Source of the DNA: Brevundimonas aveniformis DSM 17977 | GTDB lineage: Bacteria; Pseudomonadota; Alphaproteobacteria; Caulobacterales; Caulobacteraceae | DNA length: 64,000 bases | Assembly (NCBI RefSeq): GCF_000428765.1 | Contig: NZ_AUAO01000002.1 | Span: 556,198-620,197, forward strand | Direction: 5' to 3' | Position numbers and translations under genes: made by a program | Notes under the pieces: model-generated | What the model was told of the DNA's origin: nothing | Databases searched by the model: none | The model's input: only the letters and a program-made list of their open reading frames with translations | Shown: positions 16,357 to 25,574 of the stretch, piece after piece | How the letters are laid out: each line of letters starts with the position of its first letter | How positions within the stretch are numbered: the stretch's first letter is position 1

Positions 16357-17778
16357 ATGAGCATCAACAGCGCCATGCTGGCAGGGGTTTCGGGGCTGAA
16401 GGCCAACTCCGCCGCGCTCGCCGCCTTGTCTGACAACATCGCGAACGTGAATACCGTCGGCTACAAGCGCAGCCAGGTCGATTTTCAGACCATGGTGACG
16501 GGCGGCTCGTCGGGCGGCTACTCCGCCGGCGGCGTTCTGGCTCATGCGCGCCACTATGTGACGCAGGAAGGCCTGCTCCAGCGGACCGGGTCGTCGACCG
16601 ACCTGGGTATCTCGGGCCAGGGGTTCTTCGTCACGACAGAGCGGGCAGAAGATCTGACGGCGTCGGACTCGCGGCTGTTCACGCGCGCCGGCTCTTTCAG
16701 CGTGGATACGCTGGGGTATCTGAGAAACAGCGCCGGGCTGTTCCTGCAGGGCTGGATTGCCAACACCGAGGGCGAGATCACGGTTGATCCCTCGGACCTG
16801 ACCCGCCTCAACTCGATCAACGTCGGGGCCGTCGGCGGGGCTGCGGAACCGACCACCCGCGTGTCGCTGAACGCCAACCTGATGTCCAGCCAGGCCGTCT
16901 CGCCCGAGTTCGCGACCTATGACGCATCGACCAACTCCATGGCCATGTATGACCCCGAAACCGGTGCCGGCGTGCGACCGGATTTCGAAATGCAGATCCC
17001 CGTCTCGGACTCCAAGGGCGGCAAGCGCACCCTGGCGATCTCGTTCCTGAAGACCGATGTGCCGAACCAGTGGCTGGCGGAGATCCGCGCGGTGCCGGCT
17101 TCGGACGTCGTGACCGGTGCCGGGCTGTCGAACGGCCAGATCCGCACGGGCCTGGTCGCCTTTACCCAGGATGGTCGCCTCGACGTTGACGCGATGCAGG
17201 CCATGGGGGCTCAGGCCCTGTTCCCCGATCCTGAAAACGCGATCCTGACCTTCGGGGCTTCCGATGGGGCGGCCCCGGGAGCCGGCCAGGTCAACTGGGC
17301 TCCGGGCCTGGGTGTCGACGACCAGCAGGTCAGCTTCGATCTGGATACCGCGGCCGGTGGCCTGACCCAGTACGACAGCCAGTCTGTTGTCCAGGCGGTG
17401 ATCACCAACGGGACCGCCTTCGGCAATCTGACGAACATCGAAATCAATGAGCAGGGCTATGTCACCGCTATCTTCGACAACGGCGTGACCCGCCGCATCG
17501 CCCAGGTGGCGATCGCGACCTTCCCCAGCCCGGACAACCTGATCTCGGTCAATGGCAATGCCTTCCGCGTCAGCCAGGGCTCGGGCACCTACAACCTCAA
17601 GGCACCCGGCACGGGCGGGGCAGGCATGATCGCGCCGAACCAGTTGGAAGCCTCAACCGTTGATTTGTCTGCGGAATTTACCGGGCTGATCACGACCCAG
17701 CGGGCCTATTCGGCCTCGTCGAAGATCATCACCACGGCCGATGAGATGCTCGAAGAGCTCATCCGCGTGAAGCGCTGA
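16357..17778 (+). CDS. flgE: Flagellar hook protein FlgE
   Basis: 473 residues, with AGGGGAG before the ATG. The N-terminal MSINSAMLAGVSGLKANSAA...LSDNIANVNTVGYKRS is the rod/hook signature, followed by the ISGQGFFV motif and the FlgE D1/D2 region. The C-terminus ends in ..TTQRAYSASSKIITTADEMLEELIRVKR, the helical tail shared by axial proteins. FlgE builds the flexible hook outside the outer membrane. Last gene of the fliK-flgD-flgE unit; sciP follows, as in Caulobacter. Confidence 0.96.
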   Translation: MSINSAMLAGVSGLKANSAALAALSDNIANVNTVGYKRSQVDFQTMVTGGSSGGYSAGGVLAHARHYVTQEGLLQRTGSSTDLGISGQGFFVTTERAEDLTASDSRLFTRAGSFSVDTLGYLRNSAGLFLQGWIANTEGEITVDPSDLTRLNSINVGAVGGAAEPTTRVSLNANLMSSQAVSPEFATYDASTNSMAMYDPETGAGVRPDFEMQIPVSDSKGGKRTLAISFLKTDVPNQWLAEIRAVPASDVVTGAGLSNGQIRTGLVAFTQDGRLDVDAMQAMGAQALFPDPENAILTFGASDGAAPGAGQVNWAPGLGVDDQQVSFDLDTAAGGLTQYDSQSVVQAVITNGTAFGNLTNIEINEQGYVTAIFDNGVTRRIAQVAIATFPSPDNLISVNGNAFRVSQGSGTYNLKAPGTGGAGMIAPNQLEASTVDLSAEFTGLITTQRAYSASSKIITTADEMLEELIRVKR

Positions 17779-17879
17779 TAAGTAACGACTGAGTAACGTG
17801 GATAAATACCGACTTAATAAGGCCTGACTCAACGATGAACGACCGGCTTCCTCGATTCAGAACCTGTTCACCAAGGCGC

Positions 17880-17894
17880 TTAAACGGGTGTTAT
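17880..17894 (+). promoter_or_regulatory. CtrA-like box upstream of sciP
   Basis: TTAA-ACGGGTG-TTAT has the CtrA geometry TTAA-N7-TTAA with one mismatch, 53 bp before the sciP ATG. CtrA is known to activate sciP in Caulobacter late in the cell cycle, and the location fits. Confidence 0.5.
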
Positions 17895-17947
17895 GAGCCT
17901 CTGGGTATTCTTGCATCAGTGATGGTGGTGCGAGAGGCGAAAAGCCC

Positions 17948-18229
17948 ATGCTTGAACAACAGCGTATCAATGGCAAAGGCGAGCGTTATGTCATCGGCCC
18001 GACGGGGGCTGCTTTGACCCTGGACGACCTGCCCCCGCCCGAGACCGAACGCTGGGTGATCCGGCGCAAGGCCGAAGTCGTGTCCGCCGTTCGTGGTGGC
18101 CTGCTCTCGTTGGAAGACGCCTGTAAGCGGTATCGGCTGACGACCGAGGAGTTTCTCGGCTGGCAGCATTCGATCGACCGCTGGGGCATGCAGGGCCTGC
18201 GCACGACGCGCATCCAGCAGTACCGCTAG
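17948..18229 (+). CDS. sciP: SciP, small CtrA-inhibitory protein (DUF1153)
   Basis: 93 residues, the same size as Caulobacter SciP. SciP binds CtrA and blocks its activation of target genes in swarmer cells. Visible family features: RYVIGPTGAALTLDDLPPPET, RWVIRRKAEVVSAVRGGLLS, and a helix-turn-helix with LEDACKRYRLTTEEFLGWQ...WGMQGLRTTRIQQYR. The position downstream of flgE is the conserved Caulobacterales arrangement. It has its own upstream region with a CtrA-like site, and a strong terminator follows. Confidence 0.95.
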   Translation: MLEQQRINGKGERYVIGPTGAALTLDDLPPPETERWVIRRKAEVVSAVRGGLLSLEDACKRYRLTTEEFLGWQHSIDRWGMQGLRTTRIQQYR

Positions 18230-18253
18230 GCGTAAGGTATTAGCCAGGACATG

Positions 18254-18282
18254 CGACCGCGCTCATCAGGGCGCGGTCGTTT
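18254..18282 (+). terminator. Rho-independent terminator after sciP
   Basis: CGACCGCGC (18254-18262) pairs perfectly with GCGCGGTCG (18271-18279) around an 8-nt loop, followed by TTTG. Located 25 bp after the sciP stop and just before the end of the convergent fbpC gene, which it may also serve. Confidence 0.75.
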
Positions 18283-18297
18283 GCGTATGGACCCCAA

Positions 18298-19290
18298 TCA
18301 GGCGAGGACGCGCGCGGCAGCGGGATCCAGCGACACCGACAGCCGGCTTCCCGGCTGGTGCGCCAGCCGGGCCTGGGTCGAAACCTCGCCAACTGTGAGA
18401 GTGGCGCGCCAGGCCTGACCGACAAAGCGCGCTTCTGACACGTCCGCCTCTACACCGGGCCCAGGCACGAGGGCATTCGGACGCAACATGACCTGAGCCC
18501 CGCCGTCGGGATGGCCGGGGGCGGGCACCGAGCCGAAGACCGTCTGAGCGACGCCGGCCGACACCTCAGCGGAGATGACCTGCGCCTCTCCCAACAAGCG
18601 GGCGGCCTCAAGAGACACCGGATCGAGATAACAGGCTTGGGGTGTGCCCCGTTGCAGGATCCTGCCGTCGATCATCAGGGCCAGGTCGTCGGCCATCTGC
18701 ATGGCTTCTTCGGCGTCGTGGGTGACGACCAGAACAGCGGCGTCGGTTTCGCGCAGGATCGCGAGCGTGGCTTCGCGAACCTCGGATTTCAGGTGACTGT
18801 CCAGGCCGGAGAAAGGCTCATCGAGCAGGACGGTGTGCGGTCGACGGGCCAGGGCGCGCACCAGGGCTACCCGTTGCTGCTCCCCACCGGACAGTTCGCC
18901 GGGGAAGGCTCGCCCGCGTTCGCCCAGCCGAATCCGGCCGAGCAGGTCGGCGACGCGGGCGCGTCGCTCCACGGTTGGCAAGCTGCCCAGACCGAAGCCG
19001 ACATTGTCATCGACGCGCAGGTGCGGAAACAGGGCGTAATCCTGGAAGACCAGGCCCATGTCGCGTTGTTCAGGAGGCAGGTGCGTGATGTCCTGGCCAT
19101 TGGCGAGGACACGGCCCTCATCCAGAGGCTCCAGACCGGCAATCAACCTCAGCAGGGTCGACTTGCCGCAGCCCGATGGTCCGAGAAGACAGGTGATGCG
19201 CCCGGCCTCGAGGGTCAGATCGACATAATCGACGGCGCGCTTGTCACCGTAGGCCCGTGTTGCTCCCGAAACCTCGATTGTTGCGGTCAT
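18298..19290 (-). CDS. fbpC: Iron(III) ABC transporter, ATP-binding protein
   Basis: 330 residues from the ATG at 19290, which overlaps the permease stop by 4 bp. Walker A is GPSGCGKST, the Q-loop VFQDYALFPHL, the signature LSGGEQQRVALVRAL, Walker B VLLDEPFSGLD, and the H-switch VVTHDAEEA. A C-terminal TOBE-like extension (ISAEVSAGVAQT..., VMLRPNAL) is typical of FbpC/PotA-type ATPases. It energises uptake of ferric iron by the FbpA-FbpB partners encoded upstream. Confidence 0.9.
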   Translation of the reverse strand: MTATIEVSGATRAYGDKRAVDYVDLTLEAGRITCLLGPSGCGKSTLLRLIAGLEPLDEGRVLANGQDITHLPPEQRDMGLVFQDYALFPHLRVDDNVGFGLGSLPTVERRARVADLLGRIRLGERGRAFPGELSGGEQQRVALVRALARRPHTVLLDEPFSGLDSHLKSEVREATLAILRETDAAVLVVTHDAEEAMQMADDLALMIDGRILQRGTPQACYLDPVSLEAARLLGEAQVISAEVSAGVAQTVFGSVPAPGHPDGGAQVMLRPNALVPGPGVEADVSEARFVGQAWRATLTVGEVSTQARLAHQPGSRLSVSLDPAAARVLA

Positions 19291-20855
19291 GTCCTGTCTC
19301 CGGGACGAGAATGGGAAACACGCCGGGTCAACCAGATGACGGCGGGAATGGCGATCAGAACGATGAGGATCGACGGCCATGCGGCCTCCCCGAGGCGCTC
19401 GTCCTTGGCGTAGTAGTCGGCCATCACCGCCAGGGTATCGAACCCGAAGGGTCGCAGGATCATCGTCGCCGGCAGCTCCTTCAGCACATCAATGAAGACC
19501 AGAAGGACGGCGGTGAAGAGTGCGCCAGAGGCAATCGGAAGCTCAACGCGGCGGGCTACGCCGGCCTCCGTCTCGCCCAGCGTCCGGGCGGCGGCCGACA
19601 CCGAACGTCCCACTCGCTGGAGCCCGGCGTCTATGGGCTCAAGGGCCGCCGCCATTAGTCGTGAGGCATAGGCCAGGATCAGCAAGGTGATCGCCATCAG
19701 GAAGCTGGACACGGTCGACGGAAAGGCCCGCCAAATGATCCCCGCCGGCGCCAGAAGGCCGATCGCCATGACCGCTCCGGGGGTCGCATACCCCAGGCTG
19801 AGCAGACGTGGCAGGAACCGGCCCTGACGGGTTCCCAGGGCTACCAGCGTTGCCAAGCCCCCGGTGAAGGCTGCGGCCACCGCGCCGACAATCAGGACAT
19901 TGCGTCCGGCCTCGATCAGCCGCGGCAACTCGTTGTCAGCCCGCCAGCCGAGACTTGCCAGCCAGCCCAGCGGCAATATCAGACCCAGGCCGATCAGGAT
20001 GAGGCAATAGAGGGTCGCGGCCCAGCCCCAGCCGCCCTTGAGGCGGATGCGCGGTAGCTCTCGCCAGCGGGCCTGACCGGTTTCCGAGGTGGCCGGACGA
20101 CCGGCGCGCTCGATCCAGAGCAAGACCGCCGCGGTGGCCAGCAAGGGCAGGGCGAGCCGGGCCGCTTCGGCGGCGGAATAGAAGACGGACCACGCCCGGA
20201 CCACGCCCGTCGTGAGGGTTTGAACGGTGAGGTACGAGGTGGCCCCGTAGTCGGCGAGCGTCTCCATGGCAGCCAGGGCCATGCCGGCGGCCAGCGCAGG
20301 TCGGGCCAAGGGCAGAATAACGCGCATGAAGGTCTGGCGCTGATTGAGGCCGAGGGTCCGGGCGGCTTCGGCCAGACTGCTGGACTGGCTGATCAAGGCG
20401 GCGCGTAGCGTCAGATAGACGTAGGGATAGAAGGCCAGGGTCATCACCAGAGCCGCGCCCCAGAGGGAGCGCATCTCAAGCGGCGGGTCCCAGCCAAACG
20501 CCGTCCGCCAGGCGGTTCGGATAGGTCCCGCCACGTCAAACAGGCTGGCATAGCCGTAGGCGACGACAAAGGCCGGCGCGGCCATGGGCAGCACCAGAGC
20601 CCACGAAAAAAGGCGACGTCCGGGAAAGTCGTGCAAGGCTACAAGCCAGGCGGCGATTCCCCCCAGGCAGGCCGTCCCGCCCCCGACCAGCAGAACCAGC
20701 GCGACCGAGGTTCGCGTGTATCGCCAGAAGGTTTCGGCGGTCAGGGTGTCGCCGGGCTGGCCGGCAGCCGTAACCAGCACGGCTACCAACGGCACGACGG
20801 CGATCAGGGCAGCCAGAATCGCCCCGATCCTAAGAGGGGTCAGGCGATAGGACAT
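19287..20855 (-). CDS. fbpB: Iron(III) ABC transporter, fused permease
   Basis: 522 residues with two homologous permease halves of about six transmembrane helices each, as in FbpB. EAA-type loops occur in both halves (AEAARTLGLNQRQTFMRVILPLARPAL; SVSAAARTLGETEAGVARRVELP). The start at 20855 was chosen because AGGG precedes it; an ATG at 20876 seven codons upstream is possible. Inner-membrane channel for Fe3+ delivered by the binding protein. Confidence 0.9.
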   Translation of the reverse strand: MSYRLTPLRIGAILAALIAVVPLVAVLVTAAGQPGDTLTAETFWRYTRTSVALVLLVGGGTACLGGIAAWLVALHDFPGRRLFSWALVLPMAAPAFVVAYGYASLFDVAGPIRTAWRTAFGWDPPLEMRSLWGAALVMTLAFYPYVYLTLRAALISQSSSLAEAARTLGLNQRQTFMRVILPLARPALAAGMALAAMETLADYGATSYLTVQTLTTGVVRAWSVFYSAAEAARLALPLLATAAVLLWIERAGRPATSETGQARWRELPRIRLKGGWGWAATLYCLILIGLGLILPLGWLASLGWRADNELPRLIEAGRNVLIVGAVAAAFTGGLATLVALGTRQGRFLPRLLSLGYATPGAVMAIGLLAPAGIIWRAFPSTVSSFLMAITLLILAYASRLMAAALEPIDAGLQRVGRSVSAAARTLGETEAGVARRVELPIASGALFTAVLLVFIDVLKELPATMILRPFGFDTLAVMADYYAKDERLGEAAWPSILIVLIAIPAVIWLTRRVSHSRPGDRT

Positions 20856-20916
20856 GGCACGCCCTGGATCACACACTCATGCCGATCTGTAAGACCCCGA
20901 TGCTCGGGCCGGCAAT

Positions 20917-21984
20917 CTAGCGCCAGCCTGCCTGCTCGAAAATGCGTTGGGCTTCTGCGCGGTGTTCGGCGTAGGCGGGCAAGGGCAGCGGGTCGGCGGC
21001 GTGGTGTGAATAGGCCGCGACGTCTTCCGGCATGGTCGCTTCGGTCGTGGTCGGGAACTCGTTCGTCTCGGTGGCGAAGATACCCTGTGCCTGGGGCCCG
21101 GTCAGGAATTCCAGGAAGCGGATGGCGTTCTCGCGGTTGGGCGCATGCGCGGCCAGGCCGGCACCGGACAGGTTGAAGTGCGAGCCCTGGCCATTGATCT
21201 GCGGGAAGGCCAGCGCGACGTGTTCGGTCACGGCCCGATCCGCAGCGTCATCGGATTCTGCCATACGCAGGAAATAGTAGTGGTTGGTGATGGCCACCTC
21301 GCACTGGCCGGCGGCCACGGCGCGGATTTGATCGCTGTCGGAGCCTTGCGGCTGGCGCGCCATGTTGGCGACGATCCCGCGCGCCCATTCCAGCGCCCGC
21401 TGCGAGCCCCAACGGTCGATCAGGGCGGACATCAGTGTCAGGTTGTAGACGGCATCGGAGGTCTGGACGCAGACCTTGCCGCGGAAACGCGGCGAGGCGA
21501 GGTCGGCGTAGTCATCAACCTCTTCGGGGCGAACCCGCTGGGTGTCATAGGCGACGATGCGGGCGCGGCGAGCGATGCCGAACCAGCGACCTTGCGGATC
21601 CCGCCATTGTTCAGGGACACGGGCGTCGATCGTGGCGTCTTCGAACGGAACGAGGAAGCCCTCATTGGCGGCTTCGCCCATGGCCCCGGCATCCTGAATG
21701 ACGACGACGTCAGCCGGGCTGGACGCCCCTTCGGCCTGAAGGCGAGCCAGCAATTCCGGAGCCCGGAACTCAATCTTGTGGACGGCAATCCCGGTGGCGC
21801 AGGTGAAGGCGGCGTAGATGGCCTCATCCGAGGCGTAGTGGCGGGCGGTGTAGAGATTGAGCGCCCCTCCCGTCGACGGCACGCAGTCCGCCTGGCTTGA
21901 CGCCGTTTCGGTGGCCTGCGGTTGACAGGCGGCGACCAGCACTGAACTGGCAAGAAGGGCGGCGGTCGACAGACGCTTGATCAT
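20917..21984 (-). CDS. fbpA: Iron(III)-binding periplasmic lipoprotein
   Basis: 355 residues with a signal peptide ending in a lipobox (SVLVAAC), so probably lipid-anchored. The mature part follows the FbpA/FutA fold: LNLYTARHYASDEAIYAAF, KIEFRAPELLARLQAEG...ADVV, FGIARRARIVAYDT, YADLASPRFRGKVCVQTSD, AITNHYYFLRM with the iron-ligand tyrosines, and GAGLAAHAPNRENAIRFLEFL. First gene of the fbpA-fbpB-fbpC operon. Iron rather than thiamine or sulfate is supported by the Tyr-rich YYF region. Confidence 0.9.
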   Translation of the reverse strand: MIKRLSTAALLASSVLVAACQPQATETASSQADCVPSTGGALNLYTARHYASDEAIYAAFTCATGIAVHKIEFRAPELLARLQAEGASSPADVVVIQDAGAMGEAANEGFLVPFEDATIDARVPEQWRDPQGRWFGIARRARIVAYDTQRVRPEEVDDYADLASPRFRGKVCVQTSDAVYNLTLMSALIDRWGSQRALEWARGIVANMARQPQGSDSDQIRAVAAGQCEVAITNHYYFLRMAESDDAADRAVTEHVALAFPQINGQGSHFNLSGAGLAAHAPNRENAIRFLEFLTGPQAQGIFATETNEFPTTTEATMPEDVAAYSHHAADPLPLPAYAEHRAEAQRIFEQAGWR

Positions 21985-22124
21985 GGTGGGTCCTCAATCG
22001 TGTTGCCGCCCGTCTGACATAGATGAGAATGTTTCGCAACTGACAACTTTCAGCGGCGCATTGCCGGGGGCGTCGACGACAAAGTCTCGAAGACGGAAAG
22101 GGAATCCGTTGCTATGAAAGCGGA

Positions 22125-23243
22125 ATGAGGCCGGCTGCTTACCGAGTCGTGGGGGAAGATGACGGTCGGTTGGCATTGGTGCTGGCCGGGGACTGGACCG
22201 CGCGCACGCTGGGTCGACTTCCGCGCCGCCTGGCGGCAGAGCTTCGAAACAAGACTCTGGATTCCGTAGACTTATCCGATCTTGGCCGGTTCGATACCGC
22301 CGGGGCCCTGGCCCTGGTGCAGGCGCACCCGCAAGCCATGCCAAAGGAAGGCTGGAACACCCGGCCAGAGGTGAAGCAGGTCGTTCTCCTTGTCGAGGAA
22401 CTTGAGCGCCACGCGGTCGAGCCGCCGCGCAAGGCCGACGTGCTGACGCGGTTTTTCGCGCGCGTGGGGCACGGGGTCTATGATTTCGGCGCTGAGGCCT
22501 GGGCAGCGTTTGCCTTCCTCGGCGAGCTGCTCATGGCGTGTCTCAGGACCCTGACCAACCCGACGAAGATCCGCTGGGCGGCCTGGTTCAGCCAGGTAGA
22601 GAACACTGGCCTTGACGCGATTCCGATCGTCGTCGTCACGACCTTTTTTATCGGCGCGGTGGTCGCCTTCATCGGGGCCGATCTTCTGACAGACTTCGGT
22701 GCCGGTGTGTTTGCCGTGCAGTTGATCGGCGTGGCGGTGTTTCGCGAGTTTGCGGTGGTGATCACTGCGGTGTTGCTGGCCGGCCGATCCGCGTCCTCGT
22801 TTGCGGCCGAGATCGGGTCGATGAAGATGAATCAGGAGGTCGACGCCATGCGGGTCATGGGCGTTGATCCGTTTCAGGCGCTGGTGATCCCGCGCCTTGC
22901 CGCGCTGTTGCTGATGCTGCCTTTGCTGACCTTTCTGGCGATGGTGTCGGGTCTGATCGGCGGGATCGTCGTGACCTGGACCCAGCTCAATCTTGGGCCG
23001 TCCTTCTTCCTGCAGCGGCTGGTGCTGGACGGCTATATGCCCCAGCATATGTTGGCCGGGATGGTGAAGGCTCCGGTCTTTGCCATTGTCGTGGCGGCGA
23101 TCGGCTGCCGCCAGGGGATGGCCGTGGGCGGGGACGTCGAAAGCCTCGGGAAGCGAGTGACGGCGGCCGTCGTGCAGTCGATCTTTGCCATCATTGCCCT
23201 GGATGCCGTGTTCGCCCTCTTGTTTATGAGGATCGGGCTGTGA
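22125..23243 (+). CDS. mlaE: MlaE-family lipid ABC transporter permease with N-terminal STAS domain
   Basis: 372 residues. About 110 N-terminal residues form a STAS-like domain (LALVLAGDWTARTLGRLP...SVDLSDLGRFDTAGALAL). The rest is an MlaE permease: NPTKIRWAAWFSQVENTGLDAIPIV, the FREFAVVITAVLLAGRSASSFAAEIGSMKMNQEVDAMRVMGVDP core, and four to five membrane helices. It forms the inner-membrane part of a lipid transporter that keeps outer-membrane asymmetry. STAS-MlaE fusions are known in alphaproteobacteria. The start at 22125 lies inside a 4-codon ORF (ATGAAAGCGGAATGA). Overlaps the ATPase gene by 4 bp. Confidence 0.9.
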   Translation: MRPAAYRVVGEDDGRLALVLAGDWTARTLGRLPRRLAAELRNKTLDSVDLSDLGRFDTAGALALVQAHPQAMPKEGWNTRPEVKQVVLLVEELERHAVEPPRKADVLTRFFARVGHGVYDFGAEAWAAFAFLGELLMACLRTLTNPTKIRWAAWFSQVENTGLDAIPIVVVTTFFIGAVVAFIGADLLTDFGAGVFAVQLIGVAVFREFAVVITAVLLAGRSASSFAAEIGSMKMNQEVDAMRVMGVDPFQALVIPRLAALLLMLPLLTFLAMVSGLIGGIVVTWTQLNLGPSFFLQRLVLDGYMPQHMLAGMVKAPVFAIVVAAIGCRQGMAVGGDVESLGKRVTAAVVQSIFAIIALDAVFALLFMRIGL

Positions 23244-24043
23244 GCGAAGACACCGTTCGCGACCGGGCTCATCTGCCGCCGCCGATTGAGGTGCGGGGGC
23301 TGGTCAATGCCTTCGGCGACCGGGTGATCCACGAAGACCTCGATCTGACGGTCAAGGCCGGCGAGGTGCTCGGTGTGGTCGGGGGGTCGGGCACGGGCAA
23401 GACGGTGCTGCTGAGTTCGATCCTGGGGCTGCGCCAGCCGACCGCGGGGACGATCAAACTGTTCGGTGAAGACACCGCGCACATGACGCGCGATCAGCTC
23501 GATGAGGTGGAAAAGCGTTGGGGCGTTCTCTTCCAGCATGGGGCGTTGTTTTCGTCCCTGACGGTGCTTGAGAATGTCGCCTCGCCGCTGGTCGAGCACT
23601 CGGGCCTTCCGGCTGACACCATCCGCGAACTGGCCGAGATGAAGATCGCCATGGTCGGTCTGGGGCCTGAATCCCACTATTTGAAGCCGGCTGAGCTGTC
23701 GGGCGGAATGCGAAAGCGCGTTGGTCTGGCGCGGGCCCTGTCGCTGGACCCCGAACTGCTGTTTCTGGACGAACCCACGGCGGGCCTCGACCCGATCGGA
23801 GCCGCGGCCTTCGATGACCTCATCCTGCAACTCCAGAGAGATCTGGGGTTGACGGTTTTTATGATCACGCACGATCTCGATAGTCTGTATGCGATCTGTG
23901 ATCGGATTGCGGTGCTTGCCGACAAACGGGTGGTCGAAGTGGCACCGCCCGAAGAGCTCGAGCGTTCAGATCATCCGTGGATCAAGGAATATTTCCTGGG
24001 ACCGCGCGGTCGCGCAGCCCGGGCAGCTGGAGGAAACGGCTGA
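23240..24043 (+). CDS. mlaF: Mla-type lipid ABC transporter ATPase
   Basis: 267 residues from a GTG overlapping the mlaE stop. Walker A GGSGTGKTV, signature LSGGMRKRVGLARAL, Walker B LLFLDEPTAGLDP, switch MITHDLDSL. LFQHGALFSSLTVLENVASPLVEH is typical of MlaF. Drives lipid movement between inner membrane and periplasmic MCE rings. Its TGA overlaps the mlaD ATG by one base. Confidence 0.92.
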   Translation: MSEDTVRDRAHLPPPIEVRGLVNAFGDRVIHEDLDLTVKAGEVLGVVGGSGTGKTVLLSSILGLRQPTAGTIKLFGEDTAHMTRDQLDEVEKRWGVLFQHGALFSSLTVLENVASPLVEHSGLPADTIRELAEMKIAMVGLGPESHYLKPAELSGGMRKRVGLARALSLDPELLFLDEPTAGLDPIGAAAFDDLILQLQRDLGLTVFMITHDLDSLYAICDRIAVLADKRVVEVAPPEELERSDHPWIKEYFLGPRGRAARAAGGNG

Positions 24044-24981
24044 TGGAAAGAAACGCCCACTATGCCGCCGTCGGGCTGGCGACCGTCACCCTCATGGTGG
24101 CCTTGGCCGTCTTTGTGGTCTGGCTCGCCCGCTTCTCGTTCAACGAAGAGTATGACGTCTATGACGTGCTGTTCACGGACCCCGTGCGCGGCTTGTCGGT
24201 GGGCGGAGAGGTCCATTTCAACGGCATCCGCGTTGGCGAGGTGACAGACCTGACGCTGGATCGGGAAACCGGAAACCAGGTCATCGCGCGCATCCGCCTG
24301 GATGAGGGCATTCCGGTCCGTACCGATAGCCGGGCCCAGCTGGAACCTCTGGGCATCACGGGGGTGAACTATATCCAGATTACCTCAGGCACGCCGGGCG
24401 GACCGCTGTTGAAGGATCAGTTCCCGGCCGGGGTTACGCCGGTCATCCAGAGCCAGCGCAGTCCGGTGGCCGAGTTGCTTCAAGGGTCGGGCACGCTGTT
24501 GGCGCAGGCGGTCGATTCCCTGAACCGGATCAACCGGGTTCTCTCGGATGAGAACATTCGTTCCTTTGCCTCAAGCCTCGAAAACGTCGAAACGCTGACC
24601 GCCGAAATGGAGGCCCGCCGCGAGATTTTTGCCGATCTGGAAGAGGCCGTCGCCAACGCCAATGCGGCCATCCTGGAGTACCAGGGGCTGGGGCAGGATC
24701 TGCGCCAGATCGTTCAGGGCGACGGGGCTGCTGCCATTGCCAATATCGAACGCGCCGCGGCCGAGGCCGAAGCGGCGGCGCGTGACGTTCGAACCATGAC
24801 CGACCAGCTCCAGGGCCCGGTTGGAGAGTTTGCGGATCAGGGTCTGCCGCAACTGGCCGACACCATCAGCGAACTGGAAGAAGCCACCGAAACGCTGAAT
24901 GACCTGATCGCCGACGTGAATCGCAGCCCGCGCGAGTTCATCCAGCGGCCCCCGTCCGAAGAGATGGAGATTGAACAATGA
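24043..24981 (+). CDS. mlaD: MCE-domain lipid-binding protein (MlaD-like)
   Basis: 312 residues starting at MERNAHYAAVG, within the TGATG overlap with mlaF. One N-terminal membrane helix (about 8-28) anchors it in the inner membrane. The MCE domain follows (YDVLFTDPVRGLSVGGEVHFNGIRVGEV...LEPLGITGVNYIQI). The C-terminal half is a long predicted coiled coil (AEMEARREIFADLEEAVANAN...AAAEAEAAARDVRTMTDQL), longer than in E. coli MlaD (183 aa) and closer to the extended MCE proteins of alphaproteobacteria. Confidence 0.92.
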   Translation: MERNAHYAAVGLATVTLMVALAVFVVWLARFSFNEEYDVYDVLFTDPVRGLSVGGEVHFNGIRVGEVTDLTLDRETGNQVIARIRLDEGIPVRTDSRAQLEPLGITGVNYIQITSGTPGGPLLKDQFPAGVTPVIQSQRSPVAELLQGSGTLLAQAVDSLNRINRVLSDENIRSFASSLENVETLTAEMEARREIFADLEEAVANANAAILEYQGLGQDLRQIVQGDGAAAIANIERAAAEAEAAARDVRTMTDQLQGPVGEFADQGLPQLADTISELEEATETLNDLIADVNRSPREFIQRPPSEEMEIEQ

Positions 24982-25574
24982 TCCGTACTCTAGCTGTTGC
25001 CGCGACGACGCTGGCGCTGGCGAGTTGTTCGCTATTGAGCCCGCCGGACCCGGTAACACTTTACCGGTTCGGTGATCTCGACCCGCCGGCGACCGTTGCC
25101 CAGGCAGGTCGAACCGTGGTGGTGCTCAATCCGATCGGGTTTCCTGAAGGGGCCGGCGGAGATCGAATCCTGACGGCCACGGGCGGGCAGGTGGCCTATC
25201 TGGCCGGCGCGCGCTGGGTCGGCCCGTCCGAGACACTGTATCGTCGTGCTCTCGAAGCCGAGTTCCTGCGTAGCGGTCGCTCGGTCAGTGTGTCCGAACG
25301 GCGCGAGGCTCCTCGTAACGGTGTGGCCCTCAATCTTGATGTCACCAGCTTTGAAGCCCGCTACCTGGATGGTCCCGATGCGGCCCCGGTGGTGTTCGTG
25401 ACAGGCCGGGCCCGTCTGGTGTCAGCCGACCGTGCGGTGTTGGCGGAACGGACCTTCATTTCTCAGGAGCCGGCGGCGGAAAATCGGGTGTCATCCGTTG
25501 TCGCGGCCTTTGAGAGTGCCACCGCCGACTTCAACCGCCAGCTCGTCGCCTGGGTCGACGCAAGCGCCGGCTAG
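24978..25574 (+). CDS. ABC-type transport auxiliary lipoprotein (PqiC/DUF330-like)
   Basis: 198 residues with a lipoprotein signal (TTLALASC). The mature domain (PPDPVTLYRFGDLDPP..., VAYLAGARWVGPSETLYRRALEAEF, NLDVTSFEARY) matches the auxiliary lipoproteins encoded with MCE transporters. Likely an outer-membrane partner that accepts or hands over lipid. Starts inside the mlaD stop (ATGA), completing the four-gene operon. Confidence 0.85.
   Translation: MIRTLAVAATTLALASCSLLSPPDPVTLYRFGDLDPPATVAQAGRTVVVLNPIGFPEGAGGDRILTATGGQVAYLAGARWVGPSETLYRRALEAEFLRSGRSVSVSERREAPRNGVALNLDVTSFEARYLDGPDAAPVVFVTGRARLVSADRAVLAERTFISQEPAAENRVSSVVAAFESATADFNRQLVAWVDASAG

Noticed and set aside
22024..22039. TGAGAATGTTTCGCAA upstream of fbpA as a Fur or Irr box
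   Set aside because: Contains a GAA-N3-TTC core but too few flanking matches to any iron-box consensus I can recall; position alone is not evidence.
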